Shown here: in pieces, positions 34,001-45,057 of the stretch | Numbering within the stretch: position 1 is the first letter of the stretch | How the letters are laid out: each line of letters opens with the position of its first letter | NCBI GenBank assembly: GCA_030998015.1 | Contig: JARWMV010000238.1 | Coordinates: forward strand, 558,001-622,000 | DNA length: 64,000 bases | Origin: Ceratorhiza oryzae-sativae | Lineage: Eukaryota > Basidiomycota > Agaricomycetes > Cantharellales > Ceratobasidiaceae | Direction: 5' to 3' | The notes under the pieces: generated by a model | Databases searched by the model: none | Seen by the model: the letters and a program-made list of their open reading frames with translations, nothing else | What the model was told of the DNA's origin: nothing | Made by a program: the position numbers and the translations under genes

Positions 34001-34986
34001 GTAGCAAGGTGCTCTTGAAGCGATTGAGGTTTTAATGATTCAAAGAGCTCGTGAAGAGTAACCACGCCTTTAGAGTCTCGTACTGTGAAAGACGAAATGC
34101 AAAGCATAAGCTAACCCGGCCAAACAAGAGTGATCCCAACGTACATGAAACGTTCGGCAATATAACCACCGTGGAGCCAGCTGGAAAGGTGGTGACTGAA
34201 ACAGCCCGAGAATATGCATCTCCAAGTTGTTCCTGAACGCGATCGCCTAATACACGTGCCAGACGCTACCACGAATGAGCCACGTGTGGTGACGTGTAAG
34301 TGAACCAACAAACTCACAGATAAATCGTTCATAATCGCTGAACGTTCGAGTGGCCTAGGGGCAGATTGAATAAGCGACTGAGCTGCATCGGCTTTGCGCA
34401 CAGCAGCAGGTAGATGCCCATCTTCGACGAGAGATGATAGTTCTTTAAACTCGTCACGGCACCGGGCTACGTATGCTACAGCTGCCTCTAGCACCTTCGC
34501 GTCAGATTCACGCTGAGCGAGCACCGAATGAGCTGCCAGTGTTGTTAAAAGGGTCGGGAGCAATCCTGACTGAAATACAGGTTAGCGGGGAATATACTAC
34601 TACTAGGAGACGGACCTGGGAACTTTGAACACGGTTAGTGAGGTCATCCGCAGTGTGTGTTATTTCGTCGAGCCCGGTCCTTATTTGTTTGGCGGAAGCA
34701 AGATGCCGTTCAAATAGAGGTAGGTCCCTCTGAATACGTTGATGCACACGAGCCTGTAAGACCACAACGCTGAGTAATTTTCAGGCAGGATTCTAATATA
34801 ACGCACCTTAGTCTCTTCGATGCTTTTCTGTAGCTCGTCAACCCACTTGGAGGCCTCGGCTGGGGTTAAGGATTCGCGCGTCGCCTCTGAGAGTTTTCTG
34901 AGAACAGGCTCAGCATGAGAAGTTGTCGAGCCATATCCAGTGTTCTGAGCGGAACGAGGAAGATGTTGCGGGACTACGAAGGCCAT
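31016..34986 (-). CDS. ZW10: ZW10-like protein (Dsl1/NRZ tether and kinetochore protein)
   Basis: ZW10 tethers Golgi-derived COPI vesicles at the ER with RINT1/Tip20 partners, and in animals works at kinetochores. About 1,150 residues in nine or so exons, versus roughly 780 in animals. N terminus: MAFVVPQHLPRSAQNTGYGS, SLTPAEASKWVDELQKSIEE and RVHQRIQRDLPLFERHLASA, a helical coiled region typical of ZW10. Middle: GVVTLHELFESLKPQSLQEH. A disordered insert of about 400 residues (plus coordinates roughly 32300-33500), acidic then Ser/Pro-rich, separates it from the C-terminal helices (FDLFRALVPVAHGAYMAASG, CIYLSEEVGRLI, ARYQECKRAVTRCTQTVTKF, LGTLVDDVLVRIIDDIMAMH, VPSWFKYSYLSELL and DIRHLFEMGALVDFSEQDLA). 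Intron 31178-31229 is GC-AG. No frame break. It diverges from the DUF6533 gene. Confidence 0.92.
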
Positions 34987-35424
34987 GTTGCTGTGTGTCG
35001 GCAGCAATAACGGCTAAGCTCAAAGAATACGAGCTATCCCGTGGTGGTGTGAATAGCGTATGTCATAGGCGCCGTAATTGTGCCGAGTCTAATCTGGGAC
35101 CCTTGCGGTGATCGGAATGGAACCTTGAGACTGATTTCACAGACTGGACGACACAACACGGGTAGTCATGCTCCAAGCTGCCTTTGATGCACAGCAATGG
35201 TCAGGACGCTAGTAACACCCGCAACCAACACCGTAACCGACCACATGCTTATCCTCGCTGATTCTCAGCCATACCAACTCCGTATTGAAGCATATGTCGC
35301 AATTCTCGATCCGGCCACCTTCCGTCTGGTCTCCAATTGCCTCGATTCTAGTTTAAACCAGACGGTGCGCTTCGACTCACATGCTCCCGGTCGAGCCAAC
35401 CCCCCTCTTTTCATTCTATTCATA
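34987..35424. promoter_or_regulatory. Divergent promoter, ZW10 / DUF6533 gene
   Basis: 438 bases between opposing start codons. An open frame that runs into the DUF6533 start from 35197 is probably 5' UTR. Confidence 0.4.
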
Positions 35425-37327
35425 ATGTCCAGCCTGCCTACCCAGACGGATATCATCCTTGCGCAAATATTAACAAAGTTTGCAAGCACCATCCAGTCGG
35501 CTGTTTTCCTAACAGGTTAGATCAGACATTGGTTCGTCGGTCGCAATATATCATCCTAATATCCTGTATAGTGGCCTCGGTGGCGGCTATGGTGTACGAT
35601 ACCAGTAAGAGCAGTTCCCTATCCACACAATATGAGCCTCACACCTCTCTCTCAGTCGTAACTATTGATCATGAGGTGTGTAATGGCACTGTTCTATTAT
35701 TCAATCACTAACCTGCCATATCAGGTCAAGTTTGTGTGGCATCAACGCTGGTCGTTTGGAAAGGCGATATTCTTATTCACTCGGCACTTTTCGACGCTAC
35801 TGATGATGTGAGTTGTGCTTCATTCAACCTGCTCGTACAATGGGCTAATAGTGCTCTCATAGCGGCCATGTAATCTGTATGTATTTGGCTCCATGGCCCC
35901 TTTGCCGAATGTTAACATAACTAAACTATGCAGCAATGTTATGGTACAATCCCTCGCCGTCAGTGAGTTGCTTCGACAGAAGATTTGGCTAGCTTCCTCA
36001 ACAGTCTTTTTCAGGCGTACGTATTGAATCTCGACTCAATTTTGTCCTACGTTGATCTAGTATGCGCGCTAGATGTTTCATTATCGAGAACGTGTTTGTC
36101 TGGAGTCAAGCCTTAATCACCATAGTCGGATCTTGTCAGTTCGTTTGTGTTAAGTTCTCCTCGGGCCCCCTGTTGACTCTGACATACTTCCCTGCCTGTG
36201 ACTTGATGCACTAGCCGCGCTCGTCGTCCGTACATGGCTACTCTGCGGCGGAGAGTAAGTGCAAGGAATTTTATTTGCGTTGCATTGCATCTAAGGCGGG
36301 TGTATGCGCAGATTATGGGTATTCCACTTTCTGGTGCTCGGCCTCATAGGGGTTACTATTCCTAGTTTGACATTCGTAGCTATTGATGTAAGAAATTTCT
36401 TTTCCCAGACACCACCGATCTCTAATAGACTTAACCGCAGGGTATTTCCGTCATTCCTAACCCAGCTCCCGCACTCCTCCCAGGATGCCTTGTTCAAATA
36501 TCACCGAATTCGTGGCGCCCATTTGTATTTCCTCTGGTATACGAGACACTCGTTTTATGTGTTACTCTTTTCAAGACTTGCACTACTCGATCGCGGACAC
36601 CGATCATGATGCGCTTGTTCAGAGACGGCACTCTGTATTACGTTGGCATCATAGCTGTTCTAATTGTCACGACAGCAGGTGCGACTAACGATATAGTGAG
36701 TTTATCCTCCAGCGTTTAACGTGGAGTGAGGACTAAGCCGTCCTATCCACGCAGATGCGGCCCATTGTAATTGGTTCTGGGTTTCAGATTGCTAGTGTTA
36801 GCATTGGTTGCTCGAGACTCATCCTATCCCTCCATGCCTGGTCCGAAGAACAAAAAGAAAAGCAGAGCGACAAATCAACTTCCAACAAGAACATTTCAAA
36901 AGATAGACTCTCTAACAACGTTCCAACCTCTCAGTCGTCTAGTTACGAGCTTCGATCAAGAAAGCTACACGATCTCGAGTCCAGGGAGGCTGATGTGCAT
37001 TCAGGCGGAGATAGTATCAACCCCGTACCCCCTCCGGTACCACCCAAAGACATCAAATTCCGCTCGATTTTACCGGACATAGAACAGCCTTCACTCCCAG
37101 AACGCATGTGGTCTACACTTCCTGGAGCACACACTCGACAACAACAAGAACATCGATATGTTCGACCGCCCCGAAGTAGTAGTCTTTATGGTAGCGGCCA
37201 GTTTCTTGAAAGACTATCTCGCAGCCCGTCAATGGCGCCGGTTATGGAGGCGGGAGGTTCGAATTGGGGGGCACATTCCGCGCAGACGCTAGGCAGAATG
37301 GACTCTGCTAGGCGGGGTGCTATGTAA
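35425..37327 (+). CDS. DUF6533-type multi-TM membrane protein
   Basis: Agaricomycete genomes hold large families of these proteins of unknown role. Eight or more short exons. The start MSSLPTQTDIILAQILTKFA leads into VASVAAMVYDTIVTIDHEVK and FVWHQRWSFGKAIFLFTRHF, the DUF6533 signature (TM helix, acidic DHE, VxxxW, SFGKxLFL...R). Further TM helices: ENVFVWSQALITIVGSFV, LWVFHFLVLGLIGVTIPSLT, YETLVLCVTLF and YVGIIAVLIVTTAGATNDIM. The C-terminal 170 residues are cytosolic and disordered, with VPPPVPPKDIKFRSILPDIE (SH3-ligand-like) and Ser-rich blocks, ending DSARRGAM. TAA at 37325-37327. The topology (about seven TM) recalls a receptor, but no ligand is known. Joins beyond the first three exons are less certain. 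Confidence 0.8.
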
Positions 37328-38183
37328 AATCTCTATTTCCGATGACCGGTTCGTCGGTTTATTCCGCCATTCGTTGAAATCAATTCCTGTTTCCTTGGGA
37401 CACTATTATTAACACCCATTTGTACTATATTCTGATGTGGGGGCATGTTTGATTGAATAAATGGTCATTGTTTGTTTGATGCGCATATATCTACACTACC
37501 AGCGAGCTCGAGGGGCATGAAACAATTGTGATATCCATTTCTCAGTATGAACAAGCCTTTTACTATCTAAAATATTGTAAGCCTCAGCCACAGGTCGTAT
37601 TGCACATTCTCAGAGTACGAATGGTCTCAGAACGTTCAAAGACCACGCTACATCTATCGAACCAACAGAGAGCGAGGTGGAACGAGGAACGTGAGGGCAG
37701 CGAGTGGCTGTTATCTCGAGAACCTAATACTTTCAAAAAGCAGGTTCAGAGTTCTGGCTCTCAAAGCCGCTTCAGATTGATCTTTTTCGACTTTTGCTAA
37801 GGTGTTCCCTGACGTATCACAGCGTCGTAGAATGCGTTAAAACATCGCTATACCTGCGGAGACGGTTTTGGTCGATAGTAACAACGGAAGTAGCGGTGTG
37901 TATTTGCTCGGAGTTCATTAAGCTAACCAAGAATACCGTAATAAGGTTCTTTCGAGGTGTCTTAAATACCGCGTTATTTGTATTTGTTCCCTTAAGCTAT
38001 TAAACTGAAGAGTAGTGACGGGCGTAAGTGGATTATGAGCGAATAAAGGGATATGACAAAAATTGGCAGGCATAGTGTAGACGTAGCGTGTCACAGCGTC
38101 AGTCTGGAATCGTTCACGAGGGGAATCACATTGATCGTCGTACCATCTAGTTCATATATATGCATCAGTGATACAGCGTTACA
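37328..38183. other. Gap between convergent genes
   Basis: The 3' flanks of the DUF6533 gene and TIM44 meet. Frames here are short and unlike known proteins. I see no repeat or RNA gene. Confidence 0.3.
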
Positions 38184-39792
38184 TCATGATTGCTTATTGC
38201 TTACTTCGACGACCTTCCACCCGCCAGTGAGTTCATTGTCCAGTTCCTCTTCTATTCGGGTAATGACAGCCGCATACGAACATCGTTCTACTCGATCTGG
38301 GGCGCCTACTGCCACCTTACCAGTTTTGGCGTTTCGGAATACGAGAACCTCCTGGGTCGAAAAGCCCACGACAAATACGGGAACATTGTTATCTAGGAGT
38401 GTCCCTTTTGCAACCTGCATAATGTGTGAGATAAACCACTTTGTGTGTCAGATTAGAAAAGACTCACGTCTACGTTGGTGATATCCAAGACCTTGCTTTC
38501 GCTAATCAGTCCTTGTTTGGTATATTGCTCCATGGTCGCCCATAGAACGTTGAACGTCTGAGACGAGCGAATTGGTTTTGCTTCATATCCAGTGCATTTG
38601 AAAGAAACTTACCCCCTCGCCACACCACTGCATCAGTCCCTCTCTATCGGCGGTTAAATATGCATCAACAACCTCAGGAATGATATATTCCCTAAGTTCT
38701 CTTAAGAATCCCTCCATGTTGAAGGTCGGGTCCATCAATCGCATGACCTTCGTAACCTGCGCCGTTTCCGTCTCGTCAAACCATCCTCCAATCGTGCTCG
38801 TTACGGATCGCATACTGGATATGATCGGATTTTCTGACTCGTCATATGCGGCTCTCCATTCACCCAATGCGCGTAGGACTGGGTTCGTCTGTTTTAGTTC
38901 TTCCCAACTCTCGTGTTTTCCCGAATCTTTGTGGAGGACCATCGCTGCGCCGGCACTATTTGCGTATGACTATCCGTTAGTTTTGATTCGATCTGTACCC
39001 GAAATGACGTTCATACGCACTTCGGATCTTCGGTCACCCGATGAGAACGCGCAATCCCTCCTTCCCTGCCGGCTTTGGCCAGCCGTTTTTGACGCAACTT
39101 TCGTCGGACCTCCTTTTCTTCATAGCCTCCATACCTAGACGCCCCGCTGTCATCCAACGCCTCAGCCACAGCCTCGGATATGGCTTTGTAGGCTTCAGTG
39201 TTTCGGATAGGCTCGGTAGAAGTGGCGACTGCTGACGACACCGCGGCCGTTGCCCGCGTAATCTATAATGAATTAAACGCTGAAAGTTCTAGAACAACAC
39301 AGAATCACTTACTCCCTGGTAGAAACCACTGGCCTCAAGAGACCTTACGGCCTCGCCCACTGCATCGCTGACCTTTATCCCACTCTTCTTCAACTCTTCC
39401 GCTGCAGCTCGTAGCTTCGGGTTCTCTTTGATCGATGAAGTGAGCTAAAAATTCAATCACACCATTTTAATCGGTCAACGTTATCCTCCAAACCCAGCAA
39501 AGCGGTTACCTACCCGAGCACGTTCATACATGTCCCGAGCCCGCTTCATCGCCTCCGAATCCTGTAACTTGTCCACATCTCCCTGGAGCTGCTTCACATT
39601 CTGTTGTAGCTCTCGGTTCTTTTGAATCTCCTCTTTGAGAACGTCGACAAACGTTTGAAACGGAGATTTAATTTCACTTCTGCGTTGAGCAGACGAGTGA
39701 AACCCGGCAGCTGTTGTGGATCGCAACAGAATAGCGGGCTGGGCCCGAGGGCGCAGAACAGCAGAGACGGCTTTTACTCGAATCCTGTGCAT
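38184..39792 (-). CDS. TIM44: Tim44, import-motor anchor of the TIM23 translocase
   Basis: Tim44 holds mtHsp70 at the matrix exit of the TIM23 channel. Six exons, about 440 residues. The start MHRIRVKAVSAVLRPRAQPA is a mitochondrial presequence, followed by FHSSAQRRSEIKSPFQTFVD. A coiled coil (KEEIQKNRELQQNVKQLQGD), LTSSIKENPKLRAAAEELKK and an alanine-rich helix lead to a basic stretch (EVRRKLRQKRLAKAGREGG). The C-terminal Tim44 domain shows NPIISSMRSVTSTIGGWFDE, MRLMDPTFNMEGFLRELREY, IIPEVVDAYLTADREGLMQW and VPVFVVGFSTQEVLVFRNAK. It ends ELTGGWKVVEVSNKQS. All joins keep frame. It shares a 286-bp divergent promoter with the MsrB gene. Confidence 0.96.
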
Positions 39793-40078
39793 CGTTCGGC
39801 GATACAGGTCCGGCTAGAGATCAAGGAGAAATGCGGTGAAGGGGGAGGATCGGATTTGGGGAAAAGATTACTGGAGCGGCACGTGATGGATGAGCGCGTG
39901 AGAATGCCGCACGTGGACGGCGAATCGGGGTGTGATCGCCGCGGGAGTCGATAATCCGTCGACGTCAATCCAGACCCCCATCATCGCCCCCGGGATCCTG
40001 CATTGCTATAAAACATCAGCCTTACTCGCACTTGCTTTTTCACTCATACTATCTGTAGAGATAGCCTCTACACACTCT
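39793..40078. promoter_or_regulatory. Divergent promoter TIM44 / MsrB with TATA box
   Basis: 286 bases between opposing start codons. TATAAA at 40007-40012 lies 67 bases before the MsrB ATG, in the rightward direction. The rest is GC-rich with no exon. Confidence 0.5.
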
Positions 40079-40907
40079 ATGTTTAAGCGTTTGTTCGGCT
40101 ACACCCAGACGACCTCTCGTGCGTACTCTTTTCGCCCAATTCGTACGAGTCTGCCGATCGTGAGTGCCGCTATCATTCCAGCACAAGCACACGGATTCTC
40201 GAGTACTGCATCTGTCATGTCTGCCAACCCACCCGCTCCTGTTACCAAGACGGAGGAGGAGTGGAGGGCGCAACTCTCGCCTGAGCAGGTGAGTTGTCTG
40301 GTCGAGGGCCGTTGGTCGAGGTGTGTTTACAAGGGCTGCGAAAGTTTCGTATTTTGCGCCAGAAGGGAACAGAACGTGCAGGAACGGGAGAATATGACCA
40401 GCACTATGAAGAAGGGATCTACAAATGTGCAGGATGCGGGTCCCCCTTGTATACAAGCAAGACCAAGTTTAAGAGTGGATGCGGTGCGTTATGGACCTGA
40501 AGCACTTTGCCCGCTTTAATTGATACGTATACTGTACAGGATGGCCCGCATACTATGATGCTATACCCGGCGCTGTGACGAGGTATGCCGGATGAATGTT
40601 GATTGAACTAACTCTAACTCTGGTGACCGTTAGGCACGAAGATAGGTCATTTGGGATGCTGAGGTACGCCCGTTATCAATTATAATAATAGGCATCCCTA
40701 AGTGTACCCAAAGGACCGAAATTACTTGCACCGCGTGTGGTGGGCATCTAGGCCACGTCTTCAAAGGAGAAGGCTTTTCAACTCCGAGTACGTTATTAAG
40801 TGACCGAGGGTGATCGAGGCCTGATCAACTTTGCAGCCGATGAGAGACATTGCGTCAACAGTGTTTCACTGTCGTTTAGCCCGGGTGATCCCGTTGAGCA
40901 AAAGTAA
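40079..40907 (+). CDS. Peptide-methionine (R)-S-oxide reductase, MsrB type
   Basis: Repairs oxidised methionine in proteins. Six or so exons, about 188 residues. The first 50 residues (MFKRLFGYTQTTSRAYSFRP...) are basic and hydroxylated like a mitochondrial presequence. A second in-frame Met (MSANPPAPVTKTEEEWRAQL) starts exactly where the bacterial-type core begins. Core: FRILRQKGTERAGTGEYDQH, GIYKCAGCGSPLYTSKTKFK (first CxxC), WPAYYDAIPGAVTRHEDRSF, ITCTACGGHLGHVFKGEGFS (second CxxC, zinc) and DERHCVNSVSLSF with the catalytic Cys. The TAA at 40905-40907 is 146 bases from the convergent tropomyosin stop. Confidence 0.95.
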
Positions 40908-41053
40908 ACTCCGAGGCACACGTCATTACTACTGCATATAGCCTAAGGATAACTAGGGATGTCAAATGAATACTCATTTCGTGATGTTGTAAGAATTTGG
41001 AGATATAAGGGGCAAACAAAACAGATGTCCAATAAGCAAAAGGATTGCGAGTA

Positions 41054-41751
41054 TTAAATGTCGGCCATCGAGTGCTCGAGCTCCTCGATTTCTTTCTGGT
41101 ACTTCTTCTTCTCTTCCAATGCTTGCTGCACACCAACGAACAGGTGTTAGCACCTGTGAAAGGTCCAAGTGCCGTAGTACGCACCTCGTACTTCTGTTCC
41201 ATGGCGTCTCGCTCTTGCTCCAGCCTCTGAACCTGCCTCTCAAAGTGCTCGGCCTTGACATCAACCTGTCGGAGCCTACCGCCGACATTCAGCAACACAA
41301 ACAAAGGACAACAACTATTGCGTACTTTTCGACAGTCTCCTTGACATTCTTCTCGGCCGTGTCAAGTTCCTCCTCCAACAGCTGGACCTTGCGTAGCAAA
41401 GTGTCAGCACTCGAACGACTGGAGGCTCCCTCCTCCCCCTCGCGTTTCGCGAGCTTGAGCTGATCCTCTAGCTTTTCGTTCTCAGCTTCCAGGAGGCCTA
41501 CCCTGTGCTGCAAAGACGTGATTTCTTGCTCTTTGGACAACAGGTCTAGCTCGAGCTTTTTGTTTTTATCCTCAGCAGCTTCGGCCCGTGAGATCGCCGC
41601 ATCGGCTTCCTCCCTGTGATATCGAACATGTACGAATGGCGATTCCGAAGATAGCAAATGGATTTGGTTCGTTTAACCTCGGAACAAGAGCGAGAGACGC
41701 AGAAACCGCGACTCACCTGAGCTTGGACATTCGCTCCTTGATGCGATCCAT
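41054..41751 (-). CDS. TPM1: Tropomyosin
   Basis: A coiled-coil protein that runs along formin-made actin cables. Four exons give about 161 residues, the standard fungal length. It starts MDRIKERMSKLREEADAAIS and keeps heptad patterning throughout (AEDKNKKLELDLLSKEQEIT, LEAENEKLEDQLKLAKREGE, LLRKVQLLEEELDTAEKNVK, AEHFERQVQRLEQERDAMEQ), ending KEIEELEHSMADI. Residue 2 is Asp, so N-acetylation, which fungal tropomyosins need for actin binding, would be on Met1 (inference). Exon joins keep heptads in register. It is divergent from the DUF2408 gene across 462 bases. Confidence 0.96.
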
Positions 41752-42213
41752 GATCAAGAGATGTTCTGGATAAAACTGAAAAGGAAAACGCGGCGATTGG
41801 GCGTGTGAACAGAGTTCGAGTGGTTAAATAAGGATTTAGACGCACAAACTATGGAAACACGTAGGTTGCACGCGTCGAGTGGCGGCGGATGAGTGCAGGA
41901 GCAGAGGGCCGAGGGGACTCAGGGTTCAGGTCAGCCCATGTGAGTCTCTAAGCGCCGGGCGGCTGTTGTACTGGAGTGTTTCCGTCCAGGCTTTTGGTCT
42001 GATTCCCGCAGATCAAACGCTATAGCAAGTGCTCGCCCAAACTGGCCCTCTATCGCTCTGTGTGCCAGCACCCACTGTGTCGAGCAACTGTCTCTCGCCT
42101 TGTCTGCCCCCCCACCGCCGACCCGGGCTGAACTATCTACGACGACGAGTCACCAATCTCTGCTTTCACTCGGCCTAGCCTAGCCATCGCACTAACTACA
42201 CCGCCCACTCACC
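41752..42213. promoter_or_regulatory. Divergent promoter, tropomyosin / DUF2408 gene
   Basis: 462 bases between opposing start codons. C-rich stretch near 42108-42120. No exon visible. Confidence 0.4.
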
Positions 42214-44381
42214 ATGTCTCTCCAGCCTGAAGAGATCACCATCCTCGAAAAGGTTATCAAGTGAGTCCTGAGCCACTTTTGCTGCTCGCTCCCACCCATC
42301 GCTGTTGCTCATCACACGCCCGGCGCCAGTATCCGCAACCGCCTGACTGCGCTCAAGCAGAATCGGGGCGAGTATATCAAGTCCCAAGATGTCCTGAGCA
42401 TTTACCACGCCGTCGTCAAGCAGGGTGCGTCGTATGTCGCGGCAGGCTCCACTCTGCACGAAACCCTAATGCCTACTTGCAGTCGACAAGCTCAACGACC
42501 TACGAGATCAAGAGCACGGCCCCCACGTACCTAACCGCCTCGATACTCTGTTGGCTGATGTCTTTAGTCTTCTCTCGTTGTTTTTCTTGACAATCGGAAA
42601 AGGGCGAGAATGCCCCGCCACATATAGCCAGATTGCTAGTATGCGGGTGAGTCTGAAAATTTGCTAGGTTACTCTATGCGTGCATGCATCGCACCGCCAA
42701 GTCTTGGCGCATTTGGCTTCTTCCAACGATTGTTCCCTGTATTTTTCTTACCAAACCACATTCGTTTCACGCACTCTATTTTAGCTCTGATGATCCTCAG
42801 CTAACATTCACGCCTTCCAGCAACTACTTGACCACCTCAACGAATCGGCAGTATACACAGAGAGTGATCTCAAACCTTTCCGAAGCCGACTCGAGGAACT
42901 CCGGGAGATTGTCCGCAAAGACACAGAGAGCGGCCTGCATCCATTGGCCATGACCAAATTGCTCGACAGGAAACTCAACGAATGCGGTCCGTAGTCCGTA
43001 GTCCACACGTAACTTGCACGTAACCTAACCGGTCCCGTGTCCAGACGCGATCCTGTCTGATCTACAGGATTCGCTTTCTGTTTTGTCGGTCGAACTTGTG
43101 CCGATTCACTCAAAGCTTGTTACGCTCCGTCGCCAACTTGTTGCGCTCGCCGCAAAGCCCAAGCCGTTCAAGGCGGACCTGAAGCCTATTATGGAAGAGC
43201 TGAGGAAGATTGAGAGGTTAGTGTTTTGCCTTGATTTCAGCCCAGACAGTCTACTCACCTCAGTTGGTACCTTTTTCGGTTACGTCGCCGTTTTGTCTCT
43301 AATTCGCCAGCAAACGCGAAAACGGAAAATTCCTAGGTCCCAACGGCGCGGTCCCCGCCTCGCAAGCGCTCTGCTCTGGTCTGCTTGAAGAGTGTTTCGA
43401 GGTCGCACAAGAAATCCGAGCGCGCGAGGATGATGTCTCGAGCTCGCTCAAGCCGATTCATGACAGACTCTGGGATATGCGTGCGCAACTTGAACAGCTG
43501 GTCCTTACCCACCGATGGACGCTTCGCGAGACGGACTTGTGGAATTATTCCCAATCATTGCAAGAAATCGACAAGATGCGGGTAAATGGCAAGTTTGTCG
43601 ACGCAGAAGGCAACGTTCCTAGCGGGCAGTATGTGAGTGAATGTTTTTGCGGAGGGTGGTGGAGAACGAAAACTAACTGCGGGGGCGAGTAGGTGTTGCT
43701 GTATTTGCTTCGGAGATGCTACGGACTCATCCACCGACTTCTTTCCGCGAGCGAACCGGTATCAGAAGAACTCATGCCAATCGTACGCCCTCTTGTTCCA
43801 CATCAGAAGGCCATGTTCATCGCTAATCCAATTGTCCAGGCTAACAAGTTGACAACGGTCAAGAAGTGTTTGAACGAAGTTCTCAAGTTTGGGGGTCCCT
43901 TTAACCCACGGGATCTGTACCCTGTAAGGCCAATGGCGCATATGGTCACACTACGTCATCTCATGTTTCATATCAACAACAGTATCAACTTGCATTGTTC
44001 CAAGTCGACTCTGTACGAAAGGACGGCAAGTTTATCGGTACGCCTCGCCGCGCAGCGCGCTCCGTTGCCGGAGTACCGTCGGAACCGAACTGACCCTAGT
44101 CATCCGCCCGTCGACATTTTTGTACGCCGACGGTATCTGTAGGTTCCGATGGGTCGATTCCAGAAGGACAAGGAATCGTGATGGCGCATTTGAACGAATG
44201 CCACGAGTTGCTTGAGATGGTGAGCGCTTTGTTCTAGAACGTCCGCCCCTATTCTTCTCCTATCTGTTACACTTTTGGTCACGTCGAGCGCTCATGTATC
44301 ATTCCCTTGTATTTCCCACAGCTCAAAGAAGCGATGGAAGAGGGCGAGGGCGAAGATTATGAGGATTACGATTCAGAGTGA
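42214..44381 (+). CDS. DUF2408 / UPF0662 family protein (yeast YPL260W-like)
   Basis: About 460 residues in ten or so exons. The yeast relative is a cytosolic/nuclear protein of poorly known function linked to proteasome and DNA-damage phenotypes. Start MSLQPEEITILEKVIKNIRN, then ALKQNRGEYIKSQDVLSIYH, YTESDLKPFRSRLEELREIV, LHPLAMTKLLDRKLNEC, LVTLRRQLVALAAKPKPFKA and DLKPIMEELRKIE. Next GLLEECFEVAQEIRAREDDV, HRWTLRETDLWNYSQSLQEI and YVLLYLLRRCYGLIHRLLSA. Then ANKLTTVKKCLNEVLKFGGP, SDGSIPEGQGIVMAHLNECH and an acidic tail EEGEGEDYEDYDSE. The middle joins (42660-43330) are less certain, but no obvious frame break remains. The family name is from remembered sequence. Confidence 0.85.
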
Positions 44382-45057
44382 ACGCCCAACCCCGGCGTCT
44401 ACCGGGGCTGCGCAGGGTAGGGTTACGCAGGGCCAAGTACAAAACAACATGTCGGGTAGAACCTAGACGTGACTGATTGGATCAGCACGGGCTGATGTCG
44501 TGCGTCTAATGGGAGCAGGCCTTGTATTGTGATGGACGATCTGGCTTGGGGCTGTGATTGATTTTTTTTTTGAATTGCTTGCTTGGGCGGTTGCTTCCTT
44601 GTTGTTTTCTTTTGGTATACATATAGATGAGAAGAGAAGAATCGCAGAGGGTGTATTCATACAGCCCTTGACATGGAACCATGAGGGGACGGTTCGGGTG
44701 ATAGTTAATGTATGCACGTCGCTTCTGAATATGAACCTAGACGTAACTTCGGTAAAGGGTTCACCAGAAGACTCTACCACGAGGAACAAAGTTATCCGAG
44801 GCCAAATCCAGGCAAACAGAACCTCAAGGCACTAAACTCTAGCGACAGAAGCGAGGGACCAACAGCGACCAGAGCTCGCAGACATCCGACTAACTTTGCC
44901 ACACACACAAAAGGATGTGTTAAATCAATACCATTGTAAAAACCAAATCGTACAAGTCAATAGCCCTTACACACTAGAGCACAACAACAACGAGTAGTGA
45001 TCATGAAAGAAAGAAATTAAAGGAACACAAACGCAGGCGAGCAGTAAGGTTGGCCGT
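44382..45057. other. Gap between convergent genes
   Basis: 3' flanks of the DUF2408 gene and hexose transporter 1. T10 run at about 44561-44570. Nothing else seen. Confidence 0.3.
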
